Positions 23,746 to 35,817 of a stretch of DNA of 64,000 nucleotides are shown piece by piece. The position numbers and the translations under genes are program-made. Each line of letters starts with the position of its first letter. Position 1 is the first letter of the stretch. Origin of the DNA: Plantago major (lineage: Eukaryota; Streptophyta; Magnoliopsida; Lamiales; Plantaginaceae); assembly GCA_026545765.1 (NCBI GenBank), contig CM048840.1, positions 15,256,765-15,320,764 on the forward strand. Reading direction: 5' to 3'. The notes under the pieces were generated by a model, which was given only the letters and a program-made list of their open reading frames with translations, ran no database searches and had not been told where the DNA came from.

Positions 23746-24045
23746 GTGTCGCCTAAAACATGAAAAGCAAGATGCATGAATAAAGTAATGCAGAAGCAAA
23801 ACAGCAAGCAAAAAAGCAAGAAGTTCAATGTTATTCAGAATGAAATGAAGTTCACATTCTAATTCTATAGAAAACAAAAGCAAAAAAACAAGAACCAATG
23901 AGGGTCCTAGTTCTCCTTCTGAAAGCTGAAATCTTTAGCAATGCCATTTGAGCACAAGAAAGTGCCAAAATCACAACTACAGAGCCAAGTGCATTCACTT
24001 CCCAACAGGACAAAAAAAGAAAAGAAAGGTAAAAAGCAGCGTCGT
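23746..24045. other. Probable 3' flank of XPT
   Basis: It presumably includes the XPT 3' untranslated region. Nothing else is recognised. Confidence 0.4.
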
Positions 24046-25251
24046 CTAATTCTTCTTCTCCTCAATCTTGGGCTTCTTGGCAGTTGCCTGCGAATACAAG
24101 AAAGTGCCGAAAATTGCAATAGCAGAGCCAAGAGCATTCAAAGGTTTAACAGGATTCCTAAACACCAAAACAGTGGCCACAATAACCACCACTCGCTTCA
24201 TTGTGTTCCCAACTGAGAACGTCAGGGGGCTAATGTCGTCAAGTGCTTCATACGATGACTGGTTATACAAGTGGTAGAATATTCCAGACACAATCACCCA
24301 CAAGTAAAACGTGGATGGTGTTCCAATACTCGCGAGAGCTTTATGATATCCTGCAACCCACTGAGACCCCTCGACAAATATAGCCACCGGAAACAGATAG
24401 AACATCGACAGTATTGTAATCCAACCATACAAGTTCAACCCATTCACTTCCTTGAAACTCTGCAAGCTCTTTTTCGAGTAAATGTTTCTAAGCACAAAAC
24501 CAACATTACTAATCATGGCACCTGATAAACCTCCAAGATTGAATGAAACTTCAGTAACCGCAGCTAACGAGCAACCAAACACAATTGGGAGAATCGAGAG
24601 CCATACGGCTAAAGGATACGAATCTCCAAGAAACGAAGAGAATATAACCGAAAACACAGGCTCAGCTGACTTAATAACATGGGTGAAAGAAACAGCCACT
24701 TTTGAAAATGAAACACATGCTGAGATATGACCTATAGTATGAAAAAGTGCAGGTCCAAGAAGTGCCAAAATAAAAGACTTGTCGATTTTCGGGCAAGGCT
24801 GAAGCTTAAAAGACCACAGAACCAACATCCAAACAGACCCACAAAAGAGCTGAAACGAAGCTAAAAGCCAAGGGTACGGGAAAATGTTGAGAACCTTCTT
24901 GTTATAAATATTGAAAACGATGTTTTGGAAATACCAGAGGCCGAAAACAATGGCTAGCTTGAAGTTCTTGGCGGGTTTTGCTGCTGCTTTGATTTCACCA
25001 TCTGGGCTTGATTCTTCTGGATTGCCAGTAGCTGCCTTGAGTGAAAACCCCAAAGGGTTACCTTTGGTTTTCCCAAAATCCAATCTTGATTTGGAGATCT
25101 GGCAAATGGGAGTTTGGAACTGAATCGAGTTTCTTTGATTTTGAGCCCTGTTCACGAGATTTGAGCATAGAAATGAAGGGTTTAGCGAGTTTCTTGCATT
25201 GGATTTGCAGAAAGTGAGATTAGAAGGAGGAAGAAGGTTCAAAGACAGCAT
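24046..25251 (-). CDS. XPT: Xylulose 5-phosphate/phosphate translocator, chloroplastic
   Basis: The 401-residue protein is encoded in one exon, as XPT is in Arabidopsis, whereas the related GPT genes have introns. Members exchange pentose or triose phosphates for phosphate across the inner plastid envelope, linking cytosolic and plastid pentose phosphate pathways. Residues 1 to about 95 are Ser/Asn-rich and basic, as expected of a transit peptide. From about 96 the drug/metabolite-transporter fold follows with family stretches LWYFQNIVFNIYNKKVLN, HTIGHISACVSFSKVAVSF, HVIKSAEPVFSV, YGWITILSM, YHLYNQSSYEAL and SPLTFSVGNTMKR. The C-terminus (TFLYSQATAKK) is closer to XPT than to GPT. The start is the only upstream ATG in frame, and length fits the family. 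AUG7 is the next gene. A decayed relative lies downstream. Confidence 0.95.
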   Translation of the reverse strand: MLSLNLLPPSNLTFCKSNARNSLNPSFLCSNLVNRAQNQRNSIQFQTPICQISKSRLDFGKTKGNPLGFSLKAATGNPEESSPDGEIKAAAKPAKNFKLAIVFGLWYFQNIVFNIYNKKVLNIFPYPWLLASFQLFCGSVWMLVLWSFKLQPCPKIDKSFILALLGPALFHTIGHISACVSFSKVAVSFTHVIKSAEPVFSVIFSSFLGDSYPLAVWLSILPIVFGCSLAAVTEVSFNLGGLSGAMISNVGFVLRNIYSKKSLQSFKEVNGLNLYGWITILSMFYLFPVAIFVEGSQWVAGYHKALASIGTPSTFYLWVIVSGIFYHLYNQSSYEALDDISPLTFSVGNTMKRVVVIVATVLVFRNPVKPLNALGSAIAIFGTFLYSQATAKKPKIEEKKN

Positions 25252-26384
25252 TTTTAATTGGTTTTACAGGTGAAAACGAAAAGGGTTTTGAAGCAGAATG
25301 CAGTAGAGGAGAATTTGCCAACTATTTCAAGAGAAAGGGTTTTAAAGGCAGACAATTTAATTTTCTCTGTTTTTTTTTGTAGGAGAAAGAGATCCTTTTT
25401 AGTTTTTTCCTTTTCTCTTTTTGCTTGAGATCTTGGTAAGTGTCATTTTCTTGAATATTTAAATTAAGCTCAAGAGTCTCGAGAGACATATAGACAAAAT
25501 TTTAGTGATGTTTAACAATCGAGTAAAATGGATAAGGTTTTAATTGGATTTTAACCGTGAATAGTAATTGAAATATAATTGGGTTTTGAAAAATTATATT
25601 TTGGATGAAATTAAAATTTTATAAATTTTATAGGGTTTTTATGTAAAGTGTGTAAGAGTGAAGTGATGTGTGTAAAAGTTTTTAAGATTATTTTATTGGT
25701 TTTAATGTTATTTGATTGGTTTAAGGTTGTTGTAATAAATGAAAAAGTAAATTGAGAGAAAAAGAGTAGGTAGAAAGATAAAATTTAATTGAATTATGAA
25801 TAGTTGGTGATTAAAAATGAATACTGTTCAACGCGATTAAAACCGCCTTACAAACAGGATAAAAATGATAACTCGATTAAAACCGAATTTTAACGGGAAT
25901 ACAAACAGCTTGTTAGTGTTGCATTTCCAAAAAAAAAAAACACATTTAAAGTTTCTACAAGACAAATTGGTGTTGCATTTCACAAGGATGGTGATGGATG
26001 TAGGTCAGTTTCATAGCCGAATTTGAGAATTTATCAATTACATAGTGAGTCAGAATTTTAGATGGTTTTTGATACAACTACGTTTACTTCAAAAGATTTT
26101 AGTCGATTTAATTATTAGTATTTTATTCATAATTGTTTATAGGTCATAAGACTCATAAGTCATAACTGTTGAAAGACACCATCACGCCAATTAATCCAAC
26201 TTATTTCTCCCACCTACCACTTCTTTCAAAATCTTGTTTTAATCGTTGAAAGGCGCCGTACAGATTTTCATTTTAAAAAATGGCAACTTTTTTACACTAC
26301 CAAATGAGCATTCTTAACTGAGATGGAGCATTTACAGTATTTTGGAACATTTTCCAGTAGTGAAAGTAAGAGATGGGTATTAGT
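25252..26384. other. XPT 5' flank and repeat-bearing intergenic DNA
   Basis: It holds the probable XPT leader to about 25400 and copy 2 of a dispersed repeat at 25545-25700. The rest is AT-rich, with nothing recognised. Confidence 0.5.
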
Positions 26385-26600
26385 GAGAGTCCTAAGAGAC
26401 GGATTGATAATCTTAAGTATATGTGTAATGTTTTAAACTATATCAGTAATGTTTTATGAGTGAATATTTTATATCATTTTTTATGTAATGTATATCACCG
26501 ATGTTTTTAATAAAACGTGTAATGTTTTCGGTTATAACTGTAATGTTTGTCCGTCTTTTTTAGTCTTTTTATAACACCGTCTCTCCAGAGACTTACTCTT
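26384..26600. mobile_element. Possible MITE
   Basis: Imperfect inverted ends, gagagtcctaagagacgg on the left and ccgtctctccagagacttac on the right, enclose about 215 bp with several gtaatgttt repeats. I did not find a clear target duplication. Confidence 0.45.
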
Positions 26601-26639
26601 TCCATTATCACTTGAAGCTGGAGCTCTGCATTATTATTT

Positions 26640-28870
26640 GGTGAGCAAGGAATGACATGGTTTGAGAACCATAAGTATGAGCTGAAGGTAACCGAGTTAT
26701 GATTTCAGGAACTATTCAGATGATCCAGGTTTCTTTCAATGTCGTCAAGATCTAGATTAAGATAAAAGGAGATGTTCACCACGGGTTTATCACCTTTGTA
26801 TTCATGGATCACAGTGTGATTTGACAAATAGATAAGGAGATGTTCACCTCTATCTGTTGGACAATAAATTATTTGAATCATTTGGCGAGCTAAGAATAAC
26901 ATAGTTTGAGAACCACGAATGAGTCGAAGGTAACCAATTATGATATTTGGAACTATCGATATTTAATCAAGCATTTGTGCCTCGCTTGTCAGCAGTGTTC
27001 AACCACTTAGAGGCTTCCTTAGTATAAGAGAGAGGACTGAAGACGAAGAAGCATCATCTCTATCGCGAGTTTTAGCGCGAACTGATGAGAGTTAGAGTTC
27101 ATATCATGATCCAACAAATCCAGAAAAATAGTGACTTCATACCGAGAGCTAGGCTGAAGGAACTTGCATACTATATATGACACTCCAATATTTAACATAC
27201 TACTAAAAAAACAAACTTCACACAAAATAACCAGTTCATTGTCATATTATTAACTCATTTTAAAATAAACACAGAAAGGATGATAAATGCAATCAACTAA
27301 TTCATACCACACAAAAATAAAAATCCTAGAGTTTTAATTAATTAATTATTAATTAAGTACTCTTGATTAACTAAAGAATTACTAAACTAGCCACTAAAAC
27401 CATAAAGTTTTGACGCAACAAATTTGCACAAATAACATTTGCAGCAAGCATTATCAAGTTTTCAGTCAACCAGGTTTTGGAAAAAGTCAGTACTTTTAAT
27501 AACGATTTCAAGTATAAACCGACTGATCTTAATGGTACTAAAATTGAACATGTCATAGTGCGTGATTACCCATCCCATAGCAATACCTTTGACTTGAAAC
27601 AATTAAAAAAAAATCGTTAAAATCTGCAATATCACACGTACTCCTCTTTTAAGCATGTCTAGTATCTTACATGTCTAGTAATATGGCAGACGTTTTCTTC
27701 CTGGTTCGAATCTCTAGCTCATCTACACTCAACATAGCAAGCTGATTAAAGCAATGTTTGCAGCAAATCGTTGTGGTAGTGAGGCCTCTCAACCTAACCC
27801 AGGTTATTGGGGACGTCACATAGATGTTGTCTGCGATGATTTCAAAAACTTTTTTTTGGAATTGTTCGGGACAACCTCAGCAAGATGGCACCCGTAGGCC
27901 TGACACATGAAAATGTGTCATCTTCTGAGCAAAATAACAATGACTAATGAGTTGAAGGTAACAGGGTTATGATATTTGGAACTATTTATGTACTTAATTA
28001 AGCATTGTGTCACTTTCGATAAAATATTCACCAGCTTAGCTTAAGACATATTCACCCCTATATATACATATGTCTATTAGTCATTTGGGCATTGATGACA
28101 CTCAGACAATTGTATATTTATTCTACCAAACCATATTATTTAAAAGTATATAACAACATCTAAAGTTCATTACGTTCTATCACGATTTATTTTGTTATCA
28201 TATTTTTGGTAAGATCAAGAACATAAGGGGAAGTTAGCATATAGAACATAAGGGGAAGTTAGCATATAGAACCACAACACTCACGACATGATTATATTTA
28301 GTATGTAGTTGAAAGTTAAATGAGATTTACAATGAGTTGCACCTACTTAGTTCGTCAATCAATAACATTTTAAAACCTTGATAAACAAATTATATATGGG
28401 ATATCAAGGGACGAAAAAGATTACTATAACTTTTTTCTTGAACGTAAAGCTTACTAGAATTTTTAGAAGCATATAGAATGATTTTAAGGCTTCTTGCAAC
28501 GTTCGTGATATACCCTCCTGAACAGAACATCTAGGAAAAAAACTCCAGTTTTTTCGATTATTTGTGCTGATTCTACAATGCCCAAGGTTCTTTTAGGAGA
28601 CCAAAACTTAAAGGTGTATCCAGGTTTCTTTTCAATGCCGTCAAGATCTGGATTAAGATAAAATAAGATGTTCGCCACTCGAAGCTTCTATCTATTGACA
28701 ATAAATTATTTGAATCATTTAGTGAGCAAGGAATAACATATGAACATGGTTTGAGAAGCACTCGTGAGTTGAAGGTAACTGATTATGATATTTGGAACTA
28801 TCAGTACCTCGCCCGCAAGCAAAGTTCAACAACTTAGAGGCGGTCTATTGCCAGCAATGTTGAACCGATT
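26640..28870. repeat. Cluster of four related low-copy repeats
   Basis: A block containing gagttgaaggtaac then gatatttggaactat recurs near 26680, 26925, 27945 and 28765. A second block (tccaggtttctttcaatg then tcaagatct.gattaagataaa) occurs at 26727 and 28619. The order suggests duplicated segments of one unit. No protein family was recognised. A 25-bp tandem duplication (agaacataaggggaagttag) sits at 28219-28268. Confidence 0.6.
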
Positions 28871-29173
28871 CTGAAAACCATTGGTGTTAATAATACTCTC
28901 CTCAACTTCGGTGTCCAAAAGCAAATCGGAGACAAAAGTGGAAACAGAGGGAGTATATAATTAGACTACTATCGGAGTTATGCAATTGAATACAATTGAT
29001 GAGTGAATTTAAGTTAAATTGGACTAATTTGCAATATATTTTGAAATTGGACTTTAACTACAAAATGCCAATCTTTCTCCCCCTTCTAAATCCTAAACTC
29101 CATCGACATCTTCACAACCTCAGCAGATCTGGCGACTTTCGTCTCAACATCAAGAAGTGATCGAATTTCCAAG

Positions 29174-29472
29174 GTACTCTCTCTCTCTCTATGTTTTCAA
29201 CGTTTCAGCTTTCCTTTTTTTCGAATTAACAATGATTCCATATTTCTAGAACCATGGTAATTGGCGCATAGGTCTTGACATAGCTGAGCATTCCATCGTT
29301 TTCGAATTATGGTAATTGGCGCTTAGGTCTTAACATAGCTCAACATGTCATTCCAAGCATATTACCTGTTTGATGAAATGTGTCAAAGGGAATTTTACAT
29401 TTCTTTGCTCAAGGTTGCTACGGATTTATTATCTAAAATCGAATCATAACCAAAATTCTCCAATGCCTACAG
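29174..29472 (+). other. Probable 5'-UTR intron of AUG7
   Basis: A donor (aag then gtactctct) at 29174 and an acceptor (cctacag) at 29472 bracket it. The inferred ATG lies only two bases after the acceptor. Inside, a block starting atggtaattggcgc is duplicated (29254 and 29309). Confidence 0.6.
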
Positions 29473-29474
29473 AA

Positions 29475-32400
29475 ATGGCAGCAAAGCAAATGGAAGAAGT
29501 ACAGAGGAAATTAGTGGTGTTGAATTACCCTAAGTCGAACGTCCCAGCTCAGTCACTCCTCTTTGCCGGCATGGAAAGATATGCTCTTCTCGAATGGCTC
29601 TTCTTCAAGTGCGATATTGTACTGAATTCTTTTTCCTACTGTTGTTTGATTCACGAAGTGATGTAACTTGTATTGATGTTATGTGTTCTTTCTGTTCGAC
29701 TGATTTTGCAGATTATTGGGTGATAAATCCCCATTTTCGCAGCAAAACCTACAGGGAGATGGTGTGGATCGTGACGAAGAAACCTCCAGAATACAATGTA
29801 CTGTTGTTCTATGAACTTCTGCTGGGTTGAATTGTACTTAATGTGTTTGTGTTACTTGATCAATTTTGGCAAAATGTGAGTTTAAATTTCGTGGAAATGT
29901 TAATGAAATTGTGTTGATTCGCCACTGTAGATCTTCTTCTTAATTTAAAATAAATAAATATTGTAGATGTTTATCATGAATGTTTGGAATATGTACGGAT
30001 TAATAAAGAAAAATACTGAAAGTAGATACAGTTAGCTTACAAAGCAATTGCAATGCCTTGGTGATCTTTTAGAACTCCTTAAAGAGGCCAGGAGCACATT
30101 AACTGTTGGTGGATCTACCACGAGTCCATGACAAGCATAACTGGTTGATATTTAGCTAAAAGGAGTAAAGGACTCTGTGCTACTGTCTTTTGCAGATTTA
30201 GCGGCATAACTGGTTGATATTTAGCTTAAAGTACTCTGCTACTGTCTTTTGCAGATTTAGCGGAGATAGCGAAGTTTCTGGGAATTACCACCACCATAGA
30301 CCCTGAAGCCATCCAAGTGAGTTTGAGGCTCGATTAGCACATTTCTTTTAAGTGCAATGAAGGGGCTCGTAATATGATTGTTTGAGATAACTTAGATTTG
30401 CTGATGATGGGATGGTAATTAGTAAAAGCTTTGTTAGTAACTATATGACTGCATATCTTGTTTCAGGGCCGAGGAAGTTATGAAGATCGTACAGAAATGC
30501 TGCGTCTCATTGTTGATCTTGTGGAGGCAAGTATCTATGCTGATAATCCTGAATGGAGGTGTGATTCTCTTAGATTTTATTATGTCGCTGAACAGTGGAT
30601 TCCTTTTGCCCGTCTGCCGTCTTAAAGACTTAAACTAATCGATTGTATTAATTCTCCAGTGTTGACGATCAAGTAGCTAAGGACATACAACTAATAGATG
30701 CAATAGCTGAGAAACAAGCTCAAATTTTTTCTGAAGAGTGCAAGTTGTTTCCAGCAGATGTTCAGATCCAGTCGATATATCCATTGTAAGAAGAAAACCC
30801 TTCTCTCACTCTTGGCCTAGTCAGCAAAAGACTACTTTGCGAATAGTTTGATCCTTATGCAAGAAGAAATTCCCTTAGACATGTCATCATTATAACATCT
30901 TTTCAAGTGAATGGATCTGCTATGTGATCTTTGTTCACGTACCGTAGGGAAGTCTACATGGCGAAGGAGGTCACTAATTAGATTTTACCAGTAGAGCTTG
31001 GTTTCAGCATGCAGTTTTAATCATTTTTGCTTCAACAGATATTGAGCTTCAAGTCACTTACTCATAGTTTACTTGTAGGCCAGACATTTCTGATTTAGAA
31101 AAACAACTTTCGGATCAGTCAAACAGACTGCTGAACCTTCAGGAGATGGTTGACGACCTAGCTTCAAAGGTTCACCTCTAGCTTTATTTCACCATCTTGC
31201 GCATTGCACTTTTCTTTTGCTTGTCATGTTCACTTCATATTGCTTGATGCATTGTCGTGATCAATGATCCTTTTCTGTATTTTTCTCTTTGTGGTTATCA
31301 TTTGTCAATTGAATTATCGTTTGCAGCACCCTTATAATCCAGATGAAGATTACACAGAGGTCGAAACAACTTTACGGGCGCATCTGGAATCGTTTCTAGA
31401 AACAGCAAGATCTTTCAACACAATTTACACGAAGGTTTATCCTCACTCACTCATTATTGTATTACTCTGTCTCTATGTATGACCTGGAGACAGCAGATGT
31501 TCATTGCTTGGTGTAAGGCATGTGTGACTGTGTTGTCTCCAATGTGCATGGTAATGATAGTTATAGTTTTCTTTTGATCAAATGTCAGTGTTGGTTGTTG
31601 AGGCTGTAGCTACTTGGAGTCCTTAGCTCTTTGGTTGAATGTTCAGGGCCATAATATGCTCAACTACGTCAAATCTTGCTTGCAATTTATCTTACAGAAT
31701 CATTTCAACTCAATATTTAAATCGACAAACCAGGAACCTTGAATTATTTCCCAGATGTTGAAGCTTCCCTATGATTCTTGTTACTTTGTTAACAACAAAC
31801 AATGCATGCGGAGTTGAATCCACTTATCTGAGCCAGAATGGTTTCTCCTTGACTTGATGAATGTATCATCCAAGAATCAGTAATGGCTTGTTTTCAATAA
31901 AAATGACTAAGCCTATATTTTGCATTGGAATCTAAACTAAAGCTGATACCAAATCAAGTGTTTGTTGCTCAACTCTGCTAACCTAAACATCAAACACTAG
32001 TAGTTGTTTGAGCAAATTAACTTGTTCTACACTAATGAACACTTGGAATATAATCATATTGATAAAGTATGAAGTGAGCTTTGGGGTCTTAATCTATTGT
32101 GGTAGATTTTCTTGCTAATACTACTGTTTATATTTGTTTATGATTACGTGTATATTTGCTATTGGCTTTTTTCTGACTATGATGAAATGTTAGGAAATAC
32201 GACCCTGGACTCACATGATGGAAGTGCCACAGCTACATGGTTTTGGACCAGCTGCAAATAGATTATTGGAGGCTTACAAGATGCTTCTGAAGGTCCATGA
32301 TCCGTTTTCGCTTCCAAATTCTTGCCTAAGTCATTGGTCCTCTGTAGTCTGTGCTTTTAGAGTTTGTGAAAGCTCCCTGACACATTTGAAGCCGTGAAAG

Positions 32401-32930
32401 TTTGAATACCATGTTTTAATCATCACTTGTTTTTGTTTTTGCTGGGAACACACTCATTAACCCATTCTACATGTGTTCATGGGATATGAAGCTTTGGAAC
32501 TGTTTAATAGTATTAGAGTAGCTCTTGTGTGAATCACGGATCTCTGTTTTCAGAATCTTGTGTGCTAAAACTTTATTGAGATAACTTAGCTTCTTGCAGT
32601 TTCAGGAGAGGGGGGTGGGTCATGGGTGTGCATCTTTCAGTGCTGTTATTTTGTGTCTAACTCTCCGATTTTCTTTAGCATCTTTTGAAAGTCACTTCAT
32701 CAAGGACGATAACCTTATCTCATTTTCTTTCATTTTGACAGTTCCTAGGAAACATGAAGAACCTGAGAGATTCACATGCAGCCGTAGCAGTGGGTTCTTA
32801 TGAAACAGTAGCTGGGGAGCCCTCCTCTGTGATGAGAATAATATCGGAGTGTGAAACTGCTTTGACATTCTTGAACCAAGAGCTTGGAATTCTTTCTGCT
32901 TCTATTGGTTGCGAAAAGGCGAGGACATAA
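29475..32930 (+). CDS. AUG7: Augmin complex subunit 7
   Basis: Nine coding exons join in frame to a 328-residue protein: 29475-29608, 29712-29797, 30255-30316, 30467-30558, 30660-30785, 31079-31169, 31327-31434, 32194-32292 and 32742-32930. The protein matches plant AUG7 throughout: [13 protein letters not shown] at the start, [38 protein letters not shown], then [18 protein letters not shown] and [16 protein letters not shown]. Augmin recruits gamma-tubulin ring complexes to existing microtubules, so AUG7 acts in spindle, phragmoplast and cortical arrays; part of the fold is coiled coil. I chose the ATG at 29475 because it follows a 5'-UTR intron and matches the family N-terminus; 29463 is in frame upstream but would lie in that intron. 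XPT is the divergent neighbour. Intron 2 holds a duplicated splice acceptor. Confidence 0.95.
30136..30263 (+). repeat. Tandem duplication of the intron 2/exon 3 junction of AUG7
   Basis: Two copies (30136-30204 and 30205-30263) start cataactggttgatatttag and end ttttgcagatttagcgg. Each includes an identical acceptor (tttgcag) and the first exon bases. Only the second leads into the open exon; use of the first would give a stop within a few codons. Confidence 0.9.
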
Positions 32931-34000
<1,070 letters not shown>

Positions 34001-34854
34001 TCACTCGCTTTATTCCATCATTAACTTAATACAACAGCATGCTGGTGATTCGAGGGTGGAGCGAAGATTTGCGTGATTGGCTGAAATTAGTAGTAGATCA
34101 TCGTAATTGCGGTATCGACGGTAATCTATATGATGAGTTAAATCACATCATCAGTTTGGATAATTGCGGAATCGACGGGTAATATAGAACCTAGGGTGGA
34201 GCGAATGAACTATCGAAGCACAAATAGCAAAATGCAGAAATAGATGAATGGGATCAGATTGATCGAGAAATAGTGAATTAACGATGACAATGAATCGGTG
34301 ATTTGTTTGACGGTGATTGCAAAATCGATCTTTCAGAAGAATGAGATGAGAAAACCAATTTGGTTTGAATTAATCATCACCACAAAAATGATTTCAGCCA
34401 AGTAAAATTGTTTTGGGCTGCAAAGTAGATTTCTTACATTTAATAAAATTGCTAAATCTCATATAAATTTATTTACAAAACTTTTAAAAAAAGTTTTCTT
34501 TTTATTTGCTAGGTTTAACCAATTGCAATTCAAGTCCTTCAAAAAGATGTAACTTTTCATTGTCAAGTACCCATAGGTTTTCTAAAAACCTCAAACAAAT
34601 CCCTTAGCTTTTAAATCAAAGTGAAACATCAACCAAACACTAAAATCGACTTCAAACATGATCGGAAATCATGGGTTCGGACGTTTTAACAATTAAAATG
34701 TTCTGATTAAGTTGTTTACAACTCCGATAATTTATTAGTTGGACAGCTCTGGTGGAGCTATTAACAATTCCAATCCATATAATATGTAAAGTTGGTGCTC
34801 TATCTCCAAGACTCCATCCATCCATCCATCCATCCATATATTATGTAAAGCACA
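34001..34854. other. Intergenic; short repeat remnant and (ATCC)n
   Basis: A 30-bp piece of the 290-bp family (taaatctcatataaatttat) lies near 34451. A short tetranucleotide run of catc units spans about 34814-34838. Nothing else is recognised. Confidence 0.5.
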
Positions 34855-35480
34855 ATGGTCTAAATTTCACCAAATTCATTCAATCCTACGTGGAATTTTG
34901 TGGAATTAATTACATTTTAGTCAGTATATATCTCAATGTTATTTTTTGTATGTTGACTGTATATATAATTTTTATTATATCTCATATAACTTTATCTAAA
35001 AAAATTCGAAAACTATATGGAACATATATTTGAATTCTTCGTGACAAGAGGAATCCATAGACACCAATCTTGAATACTATTATTAATTAAATAAATTATT
35101 TTATCTATTAAAATAAAATAAAAATTTATTAAATAAGATAAACGAAATACTGAAATTTTAAAAATAGAGCATTTATTAAATTAATTCAAACTACGTGGAA
35201 TTAGTTACATTTTCAACCGGTATATACATATTTCACAGTTTATTTTTGGTATGTTGGCTGCATATATAATTTTTATTAAATCTCATATAACTTTATCTAC
35301 AAAAATCCGAAAAACATATTTGAATTCCCCGTGACAAGATGAATCCATATACACCAATCTTGAATACTATTATTCATTAAACAAACTATATTATTTATTA
35401 AAATAAAATATAAATTTATTAAATAAGATAAAATGAAATAATTAAATTTAAAAAATAGTGCATTTATTAAATTAATTCAA
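34855..35480 (+). repeat. Two tandem copies of the 290-bp repeat family
   Basis: Hairpin boxes at 35032 and 35322 give a 290-bp period. Each unit contains ttttgtatgttg.ctg.atatata upstream of the hairpin and a ttaaaataaaataaaaattt tail. The second ends at the truncated Copia element. Confidence 0.8.
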
Positions 35481-35817
35481 TCCGCCGAGCAACCAAGACT
35501 GTCTGCTTTGACTCATTGTCAATAAGTTTGCAATACTTTGCTTTGAACTTCACAGTAAATCCCTTGTCTGCAAACTGGCTCATGCTAAATAGATTATATT
35601 TCAAACCCTTAACATGTAATACGTCAGTGATAGTTAATGATCCTAATTTGACGTTGCCAAATCCCAGAGAGGGATTTAATTCTCCTCCAGCAAATCTGAT
35701 GTCTGGTCCATTGTTGCAAGCTTTGTAGTTGACCAGATTTGCTTGGTCTCCTGTCATGTGCTTTCCGCATCCACTATCAAATAGCCATTGAGCCTTAGTC
35801 CAAGAGGCGTTCTGCAC
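35467..35817 (-). pseudogene. Copia protease/GAG-pre-integrase fragment
   Basis: An open stretch of about 116 codons carries the DSGCGKHMTGD motif typical of Copia polyproteins upstream of integrase, then LGSLTITDVLHVKGLKYNL. It runs into unrelated repeat sequence, which marks the truncation point. Confidence 0.85.

Noticed and set aside
27660..27720. ggttcgaatc near 27704 looks like a tRNA B box
   Set aside because: No A box at the right distance and no cloverleaf could be formed from the surrounding bases, so I call no tRNA or SINE.
28201..28268. 25-bp tandem pair as part of a possible CRISPR-like array
   Set aside because: Only two adjacent units with no spacers, and the genome is a plant. 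It is a simple tandem duplication.
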